Source: Streptomyces sp. ISL-87 | GTDB lineage: Bacteria; Actinomycetota; Actinomycetes; Streptomycetales; Streptomycetaceae | Direction of reading: 5' to 3' | DNA length: 64,000 nt | NCBI RefSeq assembly: GCF_018614095.1 | Contig: NZ_JAGGOY010000025.1 | Span: 24,197 to 88,196 of the forward strand | In this document: one piece after another, positions 37,065-46,070 of the stretch | Layout: every line of letters begins with the position of its first letter | How positions within the stretch are numbered: the stretch's first letter is position 1 | Notes under the pieces: model-generated | Databases searched by the model: none | Told to the model about the DNA's origin: nothing | Seen by the model: the letters and a program-made list of their open reading frames with translations, nothing else | Made by a program: the position numbers and the translations under genes

Positions 37065-37553
37065 CTACGGGCGGGCGATGGGGGCCAATGTGGCCTCGGT
37101 GAGGGTGGTCAGGGTGGTGGGGGTGAGTTCGACTTCCAGGCCGCGGCGGCCGGCCGAGACGCAGATGGTGGGGTGGGCGGCGGCGGAGGCGTCCAGGACC
37201 GTGCGGAGGCATTTGCGCTGGCCCAGGGGGGAGATGCCGCCCAGGACGTAGCCGGTGGTGCGTTCCGCCAGGGCGGGGTCGGCCATCGTCGCGCGTTTGG
37301 CGCCAAGAGCCGTGGCCAGGGCTTTCAGGTCCAGGGTGCCCGAGACCGGGACCACCGCCACCGTCAGGACGCCGTCCACCTCGGTGACCAGGGTCTTGAA
37401 GACCTGCGTCGGGGAGACGCCCATGGCCTGCGCCGCTTCCTCGCCGTACGAGGGATGCGCGGGGTCGTGCTCGTAGGCGTGGGTGGTGAACTCCGCGCCT
37501 GCCGAGGTGAGGGCGGCGATCGCGGGGGTGCCCGCCGGTTTCTTCCTGGCCAT
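37065..37553 (-). CDS. ybaK: Cys-tRNA(Pro)/Cys-tRNA(Cys) deacylase YbaK/EbsC
   Basis: A 162-residue YbaK-type trans-editing protein that hydrolyses mischarged aminoacyl-tRNA such as Cys-tRNA-Pro. The family pattern is clear: THAYEHDPAHPSYGEEAA near the start, VFKTLVTEVDGVLTVAVVP near 51 with the conserved Lys, and TTGYVLGGISPLGQRKCLRTV near 98, where GGISPLG is diagnostic. Length matches the family. It lies 13 bases behind the LON-domain gene on the same strand and is probably co-transcribed. Confidence 0.93.
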   Translation of the reverse strand: MARKKPAGTPAIAALTSAGAEFTTHAYEHDPAHPSYGEEAAQAMGVSPTQVFKTLVTEVDGVLTVAVVPVSGTLDLKALATALGAKRATMADPALAERTTGYVLGGISPLGQRKCLRTVLDASAAAHPTICVSAGRRGLEVELTPTTLTTLTEATLAPIARP

Positions 37554-37566
37554 CGGTTCGGGCCCG

Positions 37567-38307
37567 TCAGTTCGGGCTTGTCGGGGTGCGTGTCAGGTCC
37601 ACCGCCGGGAGGGACGGCAGGTGGCGGATCACCGCTGTTTCGGTGCGGAGCAGTTTCAGTTCCTCCGCGAGGCGGGTCGCCGTGTCCGGGGCCTGGAGCA
37701 GGCGCTGCTTCGCCGGGATGTCCAGGACGGCCGCCGCCGCCACCAGGTAGGAGACGACCGAGGGGTCATCGGGCAGTTCGGCGGCCGTGGCCAGGGAGCG
37801 TTCGCGGGCTCCGGCCAGGCGCTTCTGGTAGTTGCGGAAGGCCCGGAGTACACCCTCGGCCAGCGCGCCCGCGCCCTCGCCCGCGTCCTCGGGGAGTTCT
37901 TCGAGTTCCGCGACCAGGTAGGGGCCCGAGGAGTCGACCGAGAGCAGCCGGACGCGGCTCGTGCCCGTGGAGAGCACCTCGAAGCTGCCGTCCTCCCGCT
38001 CCCGGATCGTCGCCGCGTCCGCGATGCAGCCCACCCGGTGGAAGGCCTGGATCGGGTCCGCGCCGAAGCCCGCGGCCGGGCTCCGCTCGGGCAGGGCCGT
38101 CTGGTCCGGCAGACCCGGGGCGGTCGGCGCGACCTCCCAGCCGTCGCGGATCGCGACGACCGCGAAACGCCGCGGCTGGTCCTCGCCCGCCTTCAGCAGT
38201 TCGCGCATCATGGCGCGATAACGCTCCTCGAAGATGTTCAGCGGCAGCACGAGGCCCGGGAACAGCACCTGGTTGAGCGGGAAGAGGGGCAGGCGAACGG
38301 TGGTCAC
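37567..38307 (-). CDS. stand-alone LON substrate-binding domain protein
   Basis: A 246-residue protein consisting only of the N-terminal domain of Lon proteases: VRLPLFPLNQVLFPGLVLPL at residues 4-23, IFEERYRAMMREL near 25, HRVGCIADAATIRE near 89 and a helical C-terminus (PDDPSVVSYLVAAAAVLDIP). The AAA+ and peptidase domains of Lon are absent, as in other peptidase S16 lon-domain proteins of actinobacteria. Probable protein-binding role; the partner is unknown. The GTG start is 34 bases behind the upstream membrane protein gene. Confidence 0.9.
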   Translation of the reverse strand: MTTVRLPLFPLNQVLFPGLVLPLNIFEERYRAMMRELLKAGEDQPRRFAVVAIRDGWEVAPTAPGLPDQTALPERSPAAGFGADPIQAFHRVGCIADAATIREREDGSFEVLSTGTSRVRLLSVDSSGPYLVAELEELPEDAGEGAGALAEGVLRAFRNYQKRLAGARERSLATAAELPDDPSVVSYLVAAAAVLDIPAKQRLLQAPDTATRLAEELKLLRTETAVIRHLPSLPAVDLTRTPTSPN

Positions 38308-38341
38308 GACGCACAGGGTAATGGCCCGGGGCCCGAGGCCG

Positions 38342-39946
38342 TCACCCCCGCCTCAGCAGCCGTGAGGCCCCCGCCGCCACCGTCGTGGCCAGGATCCACC
38401 CCAGCATCACGAGGGCCGTCGCCCCCCACTGCCAGGCGCCCACGAGCTTCCACTGGCCCTCCTGCCCCAGGTCGATCACGGGCAGGAGCAGGTCCAGGGC
38501 GTAGAGGGCGGGGTCCCACTCGGGGTGCTCGTCCGGCTTGATCGCCTCCGGGTGGAGGCGGGAGAACAGCACCGCACCCGCCGCCCACAGCACCGCCATC
38601 CACAGGGCGGCCCGGCCCGGCCGGTAGCCGTACACCACCGTCCAGTCCTGGAGGTGGCCCCAGGCCTTCGCCGCCGGGGGCAGGGTCGCCCGGCGGCGGC
38701 GCTGCTTGGCCAGCAGGACCTCCCGGGCGTCCGCGTCCTCGCCGCTGGCGCGCAGTACGGCCGCCAGCCGTTCGTACGGTTCCGGCGAGTACTCCGGGGT
38801 GGCCGCCTCCACCCAGTCCAGCCGGCGCGACAGCGGGAAATGGCCGCGGGGCGCGAGATTCTCGTAGGCGAATCCCTCTATGGACACCCCGCCCGGCCCC
38901 GGCCAGCTGGTGGAGGTGTCGACCAGCTTGACCACCTTCGCCCCGGACAGCACCACCCGGCCGTGCTCCGGCCGCTCCCCCACGAACCGCAGCTCCGGCG
39001 TCTGGATCCGGCGCAGGGACACCTCCTGCTCGGCCGTGAGCGTGAACCGCGCGCCGTAGAAGTCGACGGCGTCCCCGAAGCGCCCGTCGTCCAGACGCAG
39101 CCCGCCCCGGCATTCGAAGCGCTGCGCCCGCTGCCCGCGCGTGGGCGTGGGCGTCTGGGCGATGCCGTACGGGGGAGTGGAGGAGCCCGCGCCGCCGGGC
39201 ACGTAATCCATCGCGATCGAGGTCAGGTACAGCGTCCGCTCGACGGTCAGCTGCGGCGCGTTGAGCGCGCGCCGCCCGTACGGGTTCCGCAGCCGGGCCC
39301 CGCGCAGGTTCATCGACACGCCGATCTTGGCACCGCGCAGGCTGACCTCGCCATACGTCTCCAGCAGCTCGCCCTGGAAGTCCTGCGCGACGGACAACCC
39401 GTCGGCCGCGATCGCCCGCCCCTTGTTGTCCCGCTGCACCACGGCCTGGCTGACCAGCAGGTCCGTGCCGATCTGCGCGTCGGTCAGCCGGATCCCGCGC
39501 GCCACCCGGCAGCGCGGCAGGTGCAGATCACCCTCCGTGTGCAGCCGGGCCGCCTCCAGCCGGGGGATGGCGCAGTTGACCATGCGGAGCGTGCCGAACC
39601 GGGTCTCGGACAGCTGGATCTCGCTGTCGAAGCGGCAGGACTGGAGCTCCACGTACGGCTGCACCGTGCCGCCGGACAGATCGAGGCGCCCGGTGATCCG
39701 CACGCCGCGCAGCTTCAGCGAGGCCACCCGGCCCGGCACCGGGCCCGGCCCGTGGAGCAGCAGCAGCGCCACGATCTCGGCGCGGACGCTGCGCTCGGGG
39801 CCCCAGACCAGGTCGGAGTGCGGGTTGTCGAGGTCCCCGGAGCGGGTGCTGAGGTCGCAGACGCTGCCCGTGCGGTAGGACCGCCACATGAGGAGCTCGG
39901 CATTGCCGAGATCCGACGGTTCCCCCTCCGTGCGCACCTCGGTCAT
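38342..39946 (-). CDS. membrane-anchored beta-helix-like protein (annotated elsewhere as oxidoreductase)
   Basis: A 534-residue protein. Residues about 60-350 carry many loosely repeated units such as LKLRGVRITGRLDLSGGTV and GAKIGVSMNLRGARLRN, of the pentapeptide-repeat/beta-helix kind, with L or F every fifth position. A charged segment with EVLLAKQRRRRATLP follows (about 425), then three hydrophobic segments near the C-terminus, including AALWMAVLWAAGAVLFS and ALVMLGWILATTVAAGA. I recall close relatives named 'membrane-associated oxidoreductase', but I see no nucleotide, flavin or metal motif. A GGAGGGG ribosome site precedes the ATG at 39946. Probably a membrane scaffold; function unknown. 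Confidence 0.8.
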   Translation of the reverse strand: MTEVRTEGEPSDLGNAELLMWRSYRTGSVCDLSTRSGDLDNPHSDLVWGPERSVRAEIVALLLLHGPGPVPGRVASLKLRGVRITGRLDLSGGTVQPYVELQSCRFDSEIQLSETRFGTLRMVNCAIPRLEAARLHTEGDLHLPRCRVARGIRLTDAQIGTDLLVSQAVVQRDNKGRAIAADGLSVAQDFQGELLETYGEVSLRGAKIGVSMNLRGARLRNPYGRRALNAPQLTVERTLYLTSIAMDYVPGGAGSSTPPYGIAQTPTPTRGQRAQRFECRGGLRLDDGRFGDAVDFYGARFTLTAEQEVSLRRIQTPELRFVGERPEHGRVVLSGAKVVKLVDTSTSWPGPGGVSIEGFAYENLAPRGHFPLSRRLDWVEAATPEYSPEPYERLAAVLRASGEDADAREVLLAKQRRRRATLPPAAKAWGHLQDWTVVYGYRPGRAALWMAVLWAAGAVLFSRLHPEAIKPDEHPEWDPALYALDLLLPVIDLGQEGQWKLVGAWQWGATALVMLGWILATTVAAGASRLLRRG

Positions 39947-40012
39947 GGCGGCCCCCCTCCGCTTCACATGCGTGTACGGGAACGCTAATGGGCGCCAGTG
40001 ACATCCGGGGCG

Positions 40013-40031
40013 TGTATCAGCCAGTGATACA
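40013..40031. promoter_or_regulatory. candidate operator upstream of the his operon
   Basis: A perfect interrupted palindrome TGTATCA-GCCAG-TGATACA lies 39 bases before the hisD start, in the 124-base gap between divergently oriented genes. Size and symmetry suit a dimeric repressor. The regulator is not known to me. Confidence 0.55.
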
Positions 40032-40070
40032 GGCGAACGGGGGCGGGAGGCGGTCTGAGAGAATTGGGAG

Positions 40071-41393
40071 GTGATCTCTCGTATCGACCTGCGCGGTGAC
40101 GCCCTCCCCGAGGGTGGCGCCCTGCGCGATCTGCTGCCCCGTGCCGAGTTCGACGTAGAAGCTGCCCTGGAGAAGGTGCGGCCCATCTGCGAGGACGTCC
40201 ATCATCGTGGCACGGCGGCGCTGATCGAGTACGCGCAGAAGTTCGACGGGGTGACGCTGGAGCAGGTCAGGGTGCCCGCCGAGGCGCTCAAGACCGCTCT
40301 CGACGAGCTCGACCCGGCCGTCCGCGCCGCCCTCGAGGAGTCGATCCGGCGCGCCCGGATCGTGCACCGCAACCAGCGCCGCACCGAGCACACCACCCAG
40401 GTGGTCCCCGGCGGCACCGTGACCGAGAAGTGGGTTCCGGTCGAGCGCGTGGGGCTGTACGCCCCGGGCGGCCGCTCCGTGTACCCGTCCTCCGTCGTCA
40501 TGAACGTCGTACCCGCGCAGGAGGCGGGCGTCGAGTCGATCGCGCTGGCCTCTCCGCCGCAGGCCGAGTTCGACGGCCTGCCGCACCCGACGATCCTCGC
40601 CGCGTGCGCGCTGCTCGGCGTCGACGAGGTGTACGCCGCGGGCGGCGCCCAGGCCGTCGCGATGTTCGCGTACGGGACGGACGAGTGCGCCCCCGCAAAC
40701 ATGGTGACCGGCCCCGGCAACATCTGGGTCGCCGCCGCCAAGCGCTACTTCACCGGCAGGATCGGCATCGACACCGAGGCCGGCCCGACCGAGATCGCGG
40801 TCCTCGCGGACTCCACGGCCGACCCGGTGCACGTGGCCGCCGACCTGATCAGCCAGGCCGAGCACGACCCGCTGGCCGCGGCCGTCCTCGTCACGGACTC
40901 CGAGGAGCTCGCGGCAGCCGTCGAGAAGGAGCTGGAGCCGCAGGTCGCGGCCACCAAGCACATCGAGGACCGGATCAAGCCCGCGCTCGCAGGCCGCCAG
41001 TCCGCGATCGTGCTGGTCGCCAGCCTGGAGGACGGCCTCAAGGTCGTCGACGCGTACGGCGCCGAACACCTGGAGATCCAGACCGCCGACGCGGCCGCCT
41101 GGGCCGCCCGGGTGCGCAACGCCGGCGCGATCTTCGTCGGCCCCTGGGCCCCGGTCTCCCTCGGCGACTACTGCGCCGGCTCGAACCACGTGCTGCCCAC
41201 CGGCGGCTGCGCCTGCCACTCCTCCGGCCTGTCCGTGCAGTCCTTCCTGCGCGGGATCCACATCGTCGACTACACGCGGGACGCCCTCGCCGAGGTCACC
41301 CACCACGTGGTGACGCTGGCCGAGGCCGAGGACCTGCCCGCGCACGGCGCGGCCCTGAAGGCGCGCTTCGGATGGAAGGTTCCACAGGCATGA
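40071..41393 (+). CDS. hisD: histidinol dehydrogenase
   Basis: HisD performs the last two oxidations of histidine synthesis, L-histidinol to L-histidine, with NAD+ and Zn2+. The 440-residue protein has the expected [18 protein letters not shown] block near residue 127, the NAD/Zn region [14 protein letters not shown] and [14 protein letters not shown] near 200-230, [10 protein letters not shown] near 258 (Gln and His zinc ligands), and [10 protein letters not shown] near 373. GGGAG precedes the GTG. First gene of the his operon; overlaps hisC by 4 bases. Confidence 0.97.
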   Translation: MISRIDLRGDALPEGGALRDLLPRAEFDVEAALEKVRPICEDVHHRGTAALIEYAQKFDGVTLEQVRVPAEALKTALDELDPAVRAALEESIRRARIVHRNQRRTEHTTQVVPGGTVTEKWVPVERVGLYAPGGRSVYPSSVVMNVVPAQEAGVESIALASPPQAEFDGLPHPTILAACALLGVDEVYAAGGAQAVAMFAYGTDECAPANMVTGPGNIWVAAAKRYFTGRIGIDTEAGPTEIAVLADSTADPVHVAADLISQAEHDPLAAAVLVTDSEELAAAVEKELEPQVAATKHIEDRIKPALAGRQSAIVLVASLEDGLKVVDAYGAEHLEIQTADAAAWAARVRNAGAIFVGPWAPVSLGDYCAGSNHVLPTGGCACHSSGLSVQSFLRGIHIVDYTRDALAEVTHHVVTLAEAEDLPAHGAALKARFGWKVPQA

Positions 41394-42505
41394 CCGGCAC
41401 CATCGGAATTGACGACCTCCCCATCCGGGACGAGTTGCGCGGCAAGACCCCGTACGGCGCCCCGCAGCTCGACGTGCCCGTCCAGCTGAACACCAACGAG
41501 AACCCGTACGAGCTCCCCGAGGAACTCGTCCGGCGTATCGCCGAGCGCGTCGCCGACGCGGCCCGCACCCTCAACCGCTACCCCGACCGGGATGCGATCG
41601 AGCTGCGGACCGAGCTGGCCGCCTACCTCACCCGTACGGGCAAGCACGCCGTCGCGCGGGAGAACGTATGGGCCGCCAACGGCTCCAACGAGGTGCTCCA
41701 GCAGCTGCTGCAGACCTTCGGCGGGCCCGGGCGGACGGCCATCGGCTTCGAGCCCTCGTACTCGATGCACGCGCTCATCGCCCGCGGCACCGGCACCGGC
41801 TGGATCTCCGGCCCGCGCCGCGAGGACTTCACCATCGACGTGGCGGCGGCCGAGCAGGCCATCGCCGAGAACGCGCCCGACGTCGTCTTCATCACCTCGC
41901 CCAACAACCCCACGGGTACCGCGGTCGAGGCGGAGACGGTCGTCGCCCTCTACGAGGCAGCGCAGGCGGCCAAGCCCTCGCTCGTCGTCGTGGACGAGGC
42001 GTACGTCGAGTTCAGCCACCGGGACTCCCTCCTTCCGCTGATCGAGGGCCGCCCGAACCTGGTGGTCTCCCGGACCATGTCCAAGGCCTTCGGCGCCGCC
42101 GGCCTGCGGCTGGGCTACCTGGCCGCGCACCCGGCCGTGGTCGACGCCGTGCAGCTCGTACGCCTGCCGTACCACCTGTCGGCCGTCACCCAGGCGACCG
42201 CGCTGGCCGCCCTGGAGCACACCGACACCCTGCTCGGCTACGTCGAGCAGCTCAAGGCCGAGCGGGACCGCCTCGTCGTCGAACTGCGGGCCATCGGCTA
42301 CGAGGTCACCGAGTCCGACGCGAACTTCATCCAGTTCGGCAAGTTCGACGACTCCCACACCGCCTGGCAGAAGATCCTCGACCAGGGTGTCCTGGTCAGG
42401 GACAACGGCGTACCGGGCTGGCTGCGGGTCACCGCCGGCACCCCGGCCGAGAACGACGCGTTCCTGGAAGCGGTTCGCGCACTGAAGAAGGAGCAGCAGG
42501 CATGA
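41390..42505 (+). CDS. hisC: histidinol-phosphate aminotransferase
   Basis: HisC transfers an amino group from glutamate to imidazole acetol phosphate, with PLP. The 371-residue type I-fold protein shows [15 protein letters not shown] near residue 32, [20 protein letters not shown] near 95, [12 protein letters not shown] near 165, [10 protein letters not shown] near 199 and the PLP lysine in [20 protein letters not shown] near 225. The start overlaps the hisD stop and its TGA overlaps the hisB start. No unusual residues. Confidence 0.97.
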   Translation: MTGTIGIDDLPIRDELRGKTPYGAPQLDVPVQLNTNENPYELPEELVRRIAERVADAARTLNRYPDRDAIELRTELAAYLTRTGKHAVARENVWAANGSNEVLQQLLQTFGGPGRTAIGFEPSYSMHALIARGTGTGWISGPRREDFTIDVAAAEQAIAENAPDVVFITSPNNPTGTAVEAETVVALYEAAQAAKPSLVVVDEAYVEFSHRDSLLPLIEGRPNLVVSRTMSKAFGAAGLRLGYLAAHPAVVDAVQLVRLPYHLSAVTQATALAALEHTDTLLGYVEQLKAERDRLVVELRAIGYEVTESDANFIQFGKFDDSHTAWQKILDQGVLVRDNGVPGWLRVTAGTPAENDAFLEAVRALKKEQQA

Positions 42506-43095
42506 GCCGCATCGGACGGGTCGAACGGACCACGAAGGAGACCTCGGTCGTCGTCGAGATAAACCTCGACGGCACCGGCAAGGTCGACGTCTCGACGGGT
42601 GTGGGCTTCTACGACCACATGCTTGACCAGCTCGGCCGCCACGGCCTCTTCGACCTCACGGTCAAGACGGACGGCGACCTGCACATCGACACCCACCACA
42701 CCATCGAGGACACCGCCCTCGCGCTCGGCGCCGCCTTCCGGCAGGCCCTCGGCGACAAGGTGGGCATCTACCGCTTCGGCAACTGCACCGTGCCGCTCGA
42801 CGAGTCGCTCGCACAGGTGACCGTGGACCTGTCCGGCCGCCCCTACCTCGTGCACACCGAGCCCGAGAACATGGCGCCGATGATCGGCTCGTACGACACG
42901 ACGATGACCCGGCACATCTTCGAGTCCTTCGTCGCGCAGGCCCAGATCGCGCTGCACATCCACGTCCCGTACGGCCGCAACGCCCACCACATCGTGGAGT
43001 GCCAGTTCAAGGCCCTCGCCCGGGCTCTGCGGTACGCCGCCGAGTTCGACCCGCGCGCGGCCGGCATCCTGCCCTCCACGAAGGGCGCCCTCTAG
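42502..43095 (+). CDS. hisB: imidazoleglycerol-phosphate dehydratase
   Basis: HisB dehydrates imidazole glycerol phosphate to imidazole acetol phosphate, using Mn2+. The 197-residue monofunctional form has the two metal sites [13 protein letters not shown] (near 35) and [14 protein letters not shown] (near 60), and the symmetric second set [18 protein letters not shown] and [20 protein letters not shown] near 155-175. No histidinol-phosphatase domain is fused, as expected outside the enterobacteria. Followed after two bases by the 55-residue membrane protein gene. Confidence 0.97.
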   Translation: MSRIGRVERTTKETSVVVEINLDGTGKVDVSTGVGFYDHMLDQLGRHGLFDLTVKTDGDLHIDTHHTIEDTALALGAAFRQALGDKVGIYRFGNCTVPLDESLAQVTVDLSGRPYLVHTEPENMAPMIGSYDTTMTRHIFESFVAQAQIALHIHVPYGRNAHHIVECQFKALARALRYAAEFDPRAAGILPSTKGAL

Positions 43096-43097
43096 CC

Positions 43098-43265
43098 GTG
43101 ACCGGCCTCAACACCATCCTGATCGTCCTCGGCCTCTTCCTGGCCGGTGGTGTCTACTCCTTCCACAAGCAGCAGATGCCCAAGTCGGTCGTCATTCTGC
43201 TCGCCATCGGCTCCGCGATGTGTCTTGCCGCCGGAGTCCTGCGAATCCAAGGAATCTGGCAATGA
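43098..43265 (+). CDS. 55-residue membrane protein within the his operon
   Basis: A small protein with two hydrophobic stretches ([17 protein letters not shown], residues 6-22, and [18 protein letters not shown], residues 31-48) linked by a short polar turn HKQQMPKS. The GTG start lies two bases after the hisB stop, and its TGA overlaps the hisH ATG (ATGA), so translation is coupled on both sides. It reads as an in-frame part of the operon rather than filler. I know no function; an enzyme role in histidine synthesis is unlikely, because all known steps are otherwise accounted for or absent. Confidence 0.85.
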   Translation: MTGLNTILIVLGLFLAGGVYSFHKQQMPKSVVILLAIGSAMCLAAGVLRIQGIWQ

Positions 43266-43912
43266 GCGCAGCCAGCCCCACCAAGTCCGTCGTCGTCTTC
43301 GACTACGGCTTCGGCAACGTCCGCTCCGCCGAGCGCGCCCTCGCGCGCGTCGGCGCGGACGTCGAGATCACCCGCGACTACGACAAGGCCATGGACGCCG
43401 ACGGGCTCCTGGTCCCCGGCGTCGGCGCCTTCTCCGCCTGCATGCGGGGCCTCAAGGACGTCCGCGGCGACTGGATCATCGGCCGCCGGCTCTCCGGCGG
43501 CCGCCCGGTCATGGGTATCTGCGTCGGCATGCAGATCCTCTTCGAGCGCGGCATCGAGCACGGCGTCGAGACCGAGGGCCTCGACGAGTGGCCCGGCACG
43601 GTCGGCCCGCTCAAGGCCCCGGTCGTCCCCCACATGGGCTGGAACACCGTCGACGCCCCGGCCGACAGCCAGGCCTTCGCCGGCCTCGATGCCGACGCCC
43701 GGTTCTACTTCGTGCACTCCTACGCGGCGAAGGACTGGAGCCTGGAGGTCACCAACCCGCTGATCCGCGCCCCCAAGGTCACCTGGGCCACCCACGGCGA
43801 GCGTTTCGTCGCGGCGGTGGAGAACGGGGCCCTGTGGGCCACCCAGTTCCACCCCGAGAAGTCCGGCGACGCCGGAGCCCAGCTCCTCACCAACTGGATC
43901 GAGACCCTGTGA
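43262..43912 (+). CDS. hisH: imidazole glycerol phosphate synthase, glutaminase subunit
   Basis: HisH releases ammonia from glutamine and passes it to HisF. The 216-residue class I amidotransferase has [18 protein letters not shown] at the start, the nucleophile Cys in [14 protein letters not shown] near residue 84, and the His-Glu pair in [13 protein letters not shown] near 197-201. The start overlaps the small membrane protein gene, and the stop and priA start share bases (TGATG). HisF follows later in the operon after priA and the Rid gene. Confidence 0.96.
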   Translation: MSAASPTKSVVVFDYGFGNVRSAERALARVGADVEITRDYDKAMDADGLLVPGVGAFSACMRGLKDVRGDWIIGRRLSGGRPVMGICVGMQILFERGIEHGVETEGLDEWPGTVGPLKAPVVPHMGWNTVDAPADSQAFAGLDADARFYFVHSYAAKDWSLEVTNPLIRAPKVTWATHGERFVAAVENGALWATQFHPEKSGDAGAQLLTNWIETL

Positions 43913-44643
43913 TGACGGCACCCACACTTGAGCTCCTCCCCGCGGTCGACGTCCGCGACGGGCAGGCCGTCCGCCTCGTGCACGGGGTGTCCGGCAGCGA
44001 GACCTCCTACGGCTCCCCGCTGGAGGCCGCCCTCGCCTGGCAGCGCTCCGGCGCCGAATGGCTCCACCTGGTCGACCTGGACGCCGCCTTCGGCACCGGC
44101 GACAACCGCGCCCTGGTCGCAGAGATCACCGGTGCCATGGACATCAAGGTCGAGCTGTCCGGCGGCATCCGCGACGACGCCTCGCTCGCCGCGGCCCTGG
44201 CCACCGGCTGCACCCGCGTCAACCTCGGCACCGCCGCCCTGGAGACCCCCGAGTGGGCCGCCAAGGCCATCGCCGAGCACGGGGACAAGATCGCGGTCGG
44301 TCTCGACGTGCGCGGCACCACCCTCAAGGGCCGCGGCTGGACCAGCGAGGGCGGCGACCTGTACGAGACCCTCGCGCGCCTGGACTCCGAGGGCTGCGCC
44401 CGCTACGTCGTCACCGACATCGGCAAGGACGGCACGCTGACCGGCCCCAACCTGGAGCTGCTGCGCAACGTCTGCGCGGCCACGGACCGGCCGGTCGTGG
44501 CCTCCGGCGGCATCTCCTCGCTGGACGACCTGCGGGCGCTGTCCGAGCTGGTGCCGCTGGGCGTGGAGGGTGCGATCGTGGGTAAGGCCCTGTACGCCAA
44601 GGCCTTCACGTTGGAGGAGGCCCTGAAGGTGGTCTCCGCATGA
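43912..44643 (+). CDS. priA: bifunctional HisA/TrpF isomerase PriA
   Basis: PriA isomerises both ProFAR (histidine pathway) and phosphoribosyl anthranilate (tryptophan pathway). The 243-residue TIM barrel has the catalytic Asp pair in [16 protein letters not shown] (near residue 11) and [16 protein letters not shown] (near 169), phosphate loops [12 protein letters not shown] and [14 protein letters not shown]. Streptomyces and mycobacteria lack a separate trpF, and none is present among the trp genes in this window, which supports the dual role. Sequence alone cannot separate PriA from HisA with certainty; the context decides. Confidence 0.92.
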   Translation: MTAPTLELLPAVDVRDGQAVRLVHGVSGSETSYGSPLEAALAWQRSGAEWLHLVDLDAAFGTGDNRALVAEITGAMDIKVELSGGIRDDASLAAALATGCTRVNLGTAALETPEWAAKAIAEHGDKIAVGLDVRGTTLKGRGWTSEGGDLYETLARLDSEGCARYVVTDIGKDGTLTGPNLELLRNVCAATDRPVVASGGISSLDDLRALSELVPLGVEGAIVGKALYAKAFTLEEALKVVSA

Positions 44644-45032
44644 GCTCCGACGCAGTTCGCCGTATCTCTTCCGGCGGCGCCTACGAGGACGTCATCGGCT
44701 ACTCGCGCGCCGTCCAGCTCCCGAACGGCCTCGTCCTGGTCTCCGGCTGCACCGCGGCCGACGCCAACGGCCCGTACGACCAGGCCATCGGCGCCTTCGG
44801 CGTCGCCTTCAAGGCCCTGTCCCAGGCCGGTCTCGGCCCCGAGCACGTGGTCCGCACCCGGATGTACCTCACGCACGCCCGGGACGTGGAGGAGGTCGGC
44901 CGCGCCCACAAGGAGCTGTTCGACGCCGTCCGCCCCGCCGCATCCATGATCATCGTCTCCGGCTTCGTCGACCCCAGCATGGTCGTCGAGGTGGAGGTGG
45001 AAGCCTTCGGTCCGACAGGAGCCACCGCATGA
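44640..45032 (+). CDS. Rid-family (RidA/YjgF-like) protein lacking the catalytic Arg
   Basis: A 130-residue Rid-fold protein between priA and hisF, with ATGA overlaps on both sides. The fold is recognisable: [59 protein letters not shown] and the closing [10 protein letters not shown]. In active imine/enamine deaminases a PARS motif supplies the catalytic Arg; here it reads RPAASMIIV, with Ala at residue 101. This places it in a Rid subgroup that may lack deaminase activity. The role in histidine synthesis is unknown; metabolite handling or enzyme binding is possible. Confidence 0.88.
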   Translation: MSSDAVRRISSGGAYEDVIGYSRAVQLPNGLVLVSGCTAADANGPYDQAIGAFGVAFKALSQAGLGPEHVVRTRMYLTHARDVEEVGRAHKELFDAVRPAASMIIVSGFVDPSMVVEVEVEAFGPTGATA

Positions 45033-45784
45033 CCCTCGCCGTACGGGTGATCCCCTGCCTGGACGTGGACAACGGCCGGGTCGTCAAGGGCGTCAACTTC
45101 CAGAACCTGCGGGACGCCGGCGACCCGGTGGAGATGGCCAAGCTGTACGACGCCGAGGGCGCCGACGAGCTGACCTTCCTCGACATCACCGCGTCCTCCG
45201 GGAACCGCGAGACCACGTACGACGTGGTGCGGCGGACCGCCGAGCAGGTCTTCATCCCGCTGACCGTGGGCGGCGGTGTCCGCACCGCCGACGACGTGGA
45301 CAAGCTGCTGCGGGCGGGTGCCGACAAGGTGGGCGTGAACACGGCCGCCATCGCGCGGCCCGAGCTGATCCAGGAGATCGCGGAGCGGTTCGGTCGGCAG
45401 GTGCTGGTGCTGTCGGTGGACGCGCGGCGGACGCCGTCCGGCTCCTTCGAGGTCACCACGCACGGCGGCCGTCAGGGCACGGGCATCGACGCCGTCGAGT
45501 GGGCGCACCGGGCGGCCGAGCTGGGCGCCGGGGAGATCCTGTTGAACTCGATGGACGCCGACGGCACCAAGGACGGCTACGACACCGAGATGATCACGGC
45601 TGTGCGCAAGCACGTCACGGTCCCGGTGATCGCCTCCGGCGGCGCCGGCAAGCTGGAGCACTTCCCCCCGGCGATCGCGGCGGGCGCCGACGCGGTTCTC
45701 GCGGCGTCGGTGTTCCACTTCGGCGACCTGCGCATCGGCCAGGTCAAGGACACCCTCCGCGAGGCGGGGCATCCCGTTCGGTAG
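45029..45784 (+). CDS. hisF: imidazole glycerol phosphate synthase, cyclase subunit
   Basis: HisF uses HisH-derived ammonia to close the imidazole ring, giving IGP and AICAR. The 251-residue TIM barrel has the catalytic Asp residues in [18 protein letters not shown] (near 11) and [12 protein letters not shown] (near 130), with phosphate loops [29 protein letters not shown] and [11 protein letters not shown]. It overlaps the Rid gene by 4 bases and ends this part of the operon; hisI lies 1.4 kb downstream. Confidence 0.97.
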   Translation: MTLAVRVIPCLDVDNGRVVKGVNFQNLRDAGDPVEMAKLYDAEGADELTFLDITASSGNRETTYDVVRRTAEQVFIPLTVGGGVRTADDVDKLLRAGADKVGVNTAAIARPELIQEIAERFGRQVLVLSVDARRTPSGSFEVTTHGGRQGTGIDAVEWAHRAAELGAGEILLNSMDADGTKDGYDTEMITAVRKHVTVPVIASGGAGKLEHFPPAIAAGADAVLAASVFHFGDLRIGQVKDTLREAGHPVR

Positions 45785-45813
45785 TTCGGGGCGCCCCTCG
45801 TGGTAGTGAAGCC

Positions 45814-45851
45814 GGTAGCGGTACGGGTAGCGGCGGATCTAAGCTGACCGT
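45814..45851 (+). promoter_or_regulatory. candidate promoter/operator of the toxin-antitoxin pair
   Basis: GGTAGCGG is repeated directly at 45814-45821 and 45826-45833. TAAGCT (45840-45845) looks like a -10 element and lies six bases before the antitoxin ATG, so a leaderless transcript is likely. Toxin-antitoxin operons are usually autoregulated at such sites. Confidence 0.45.
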
Positions 45852-46070
45852 ATGCCTGGAATCACGATCGATTTCACCGACGACGAACTGGCCGAGCTGC
45901 GCGCCGAGGCGAAGGAGCAAGGCGTCGCGATCAAGCGTCTGGCGCACGACATACTCACCGAGGATGTCGTGCGCCGACGGCAGCGGCAGCGGTTCATCGA
46001 AGGGGCGAGCACGAAGTTCGCGCTGCTCGCCCCGGAGTTCCTGGACGCCTTCGCGGAGGGCGACCGGTGA
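45852..46070 (+). CDS. putative antitoxin of a Fic-like toxin-antitoxin pair
   Basis: A 72-residue protein. PGITIDFTDDELAELRAEAKEQGVAIKRLAHDIL looks like the strand-helix-helix start of ribbon-helix-helix antitoxins, with TIDF as the DNA-contacting strand; the C-terminal half is charged and probably binds the toxin. No ribosome site is visible before the ATG (see the leaderless promoter). The TGA overlaps the toxin GTG by 4 bases, the usual antitoxin-first arrangement. The family is inferred from pattern, not from a search. Confidence 0.75.
   Translation: MPGITIDFTDDELAELRAEAKEQGVAIKRLAHDILTEDVVRRRQRQRFIEGASTKFALLAPEFLDAFAEGDR

Noticed and set aside
37567..38307. Truncated lon protease pseudogene
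   Set aside because: The reading frame is intact with its own start and stop, and stand-alone LON domains are a known conserved family.
45785..45851. hisF terminator at the GGGGCGCCCC sequence
   Set aside because: The palindrome is only 10 bases with no loop or T run; too weak to call.
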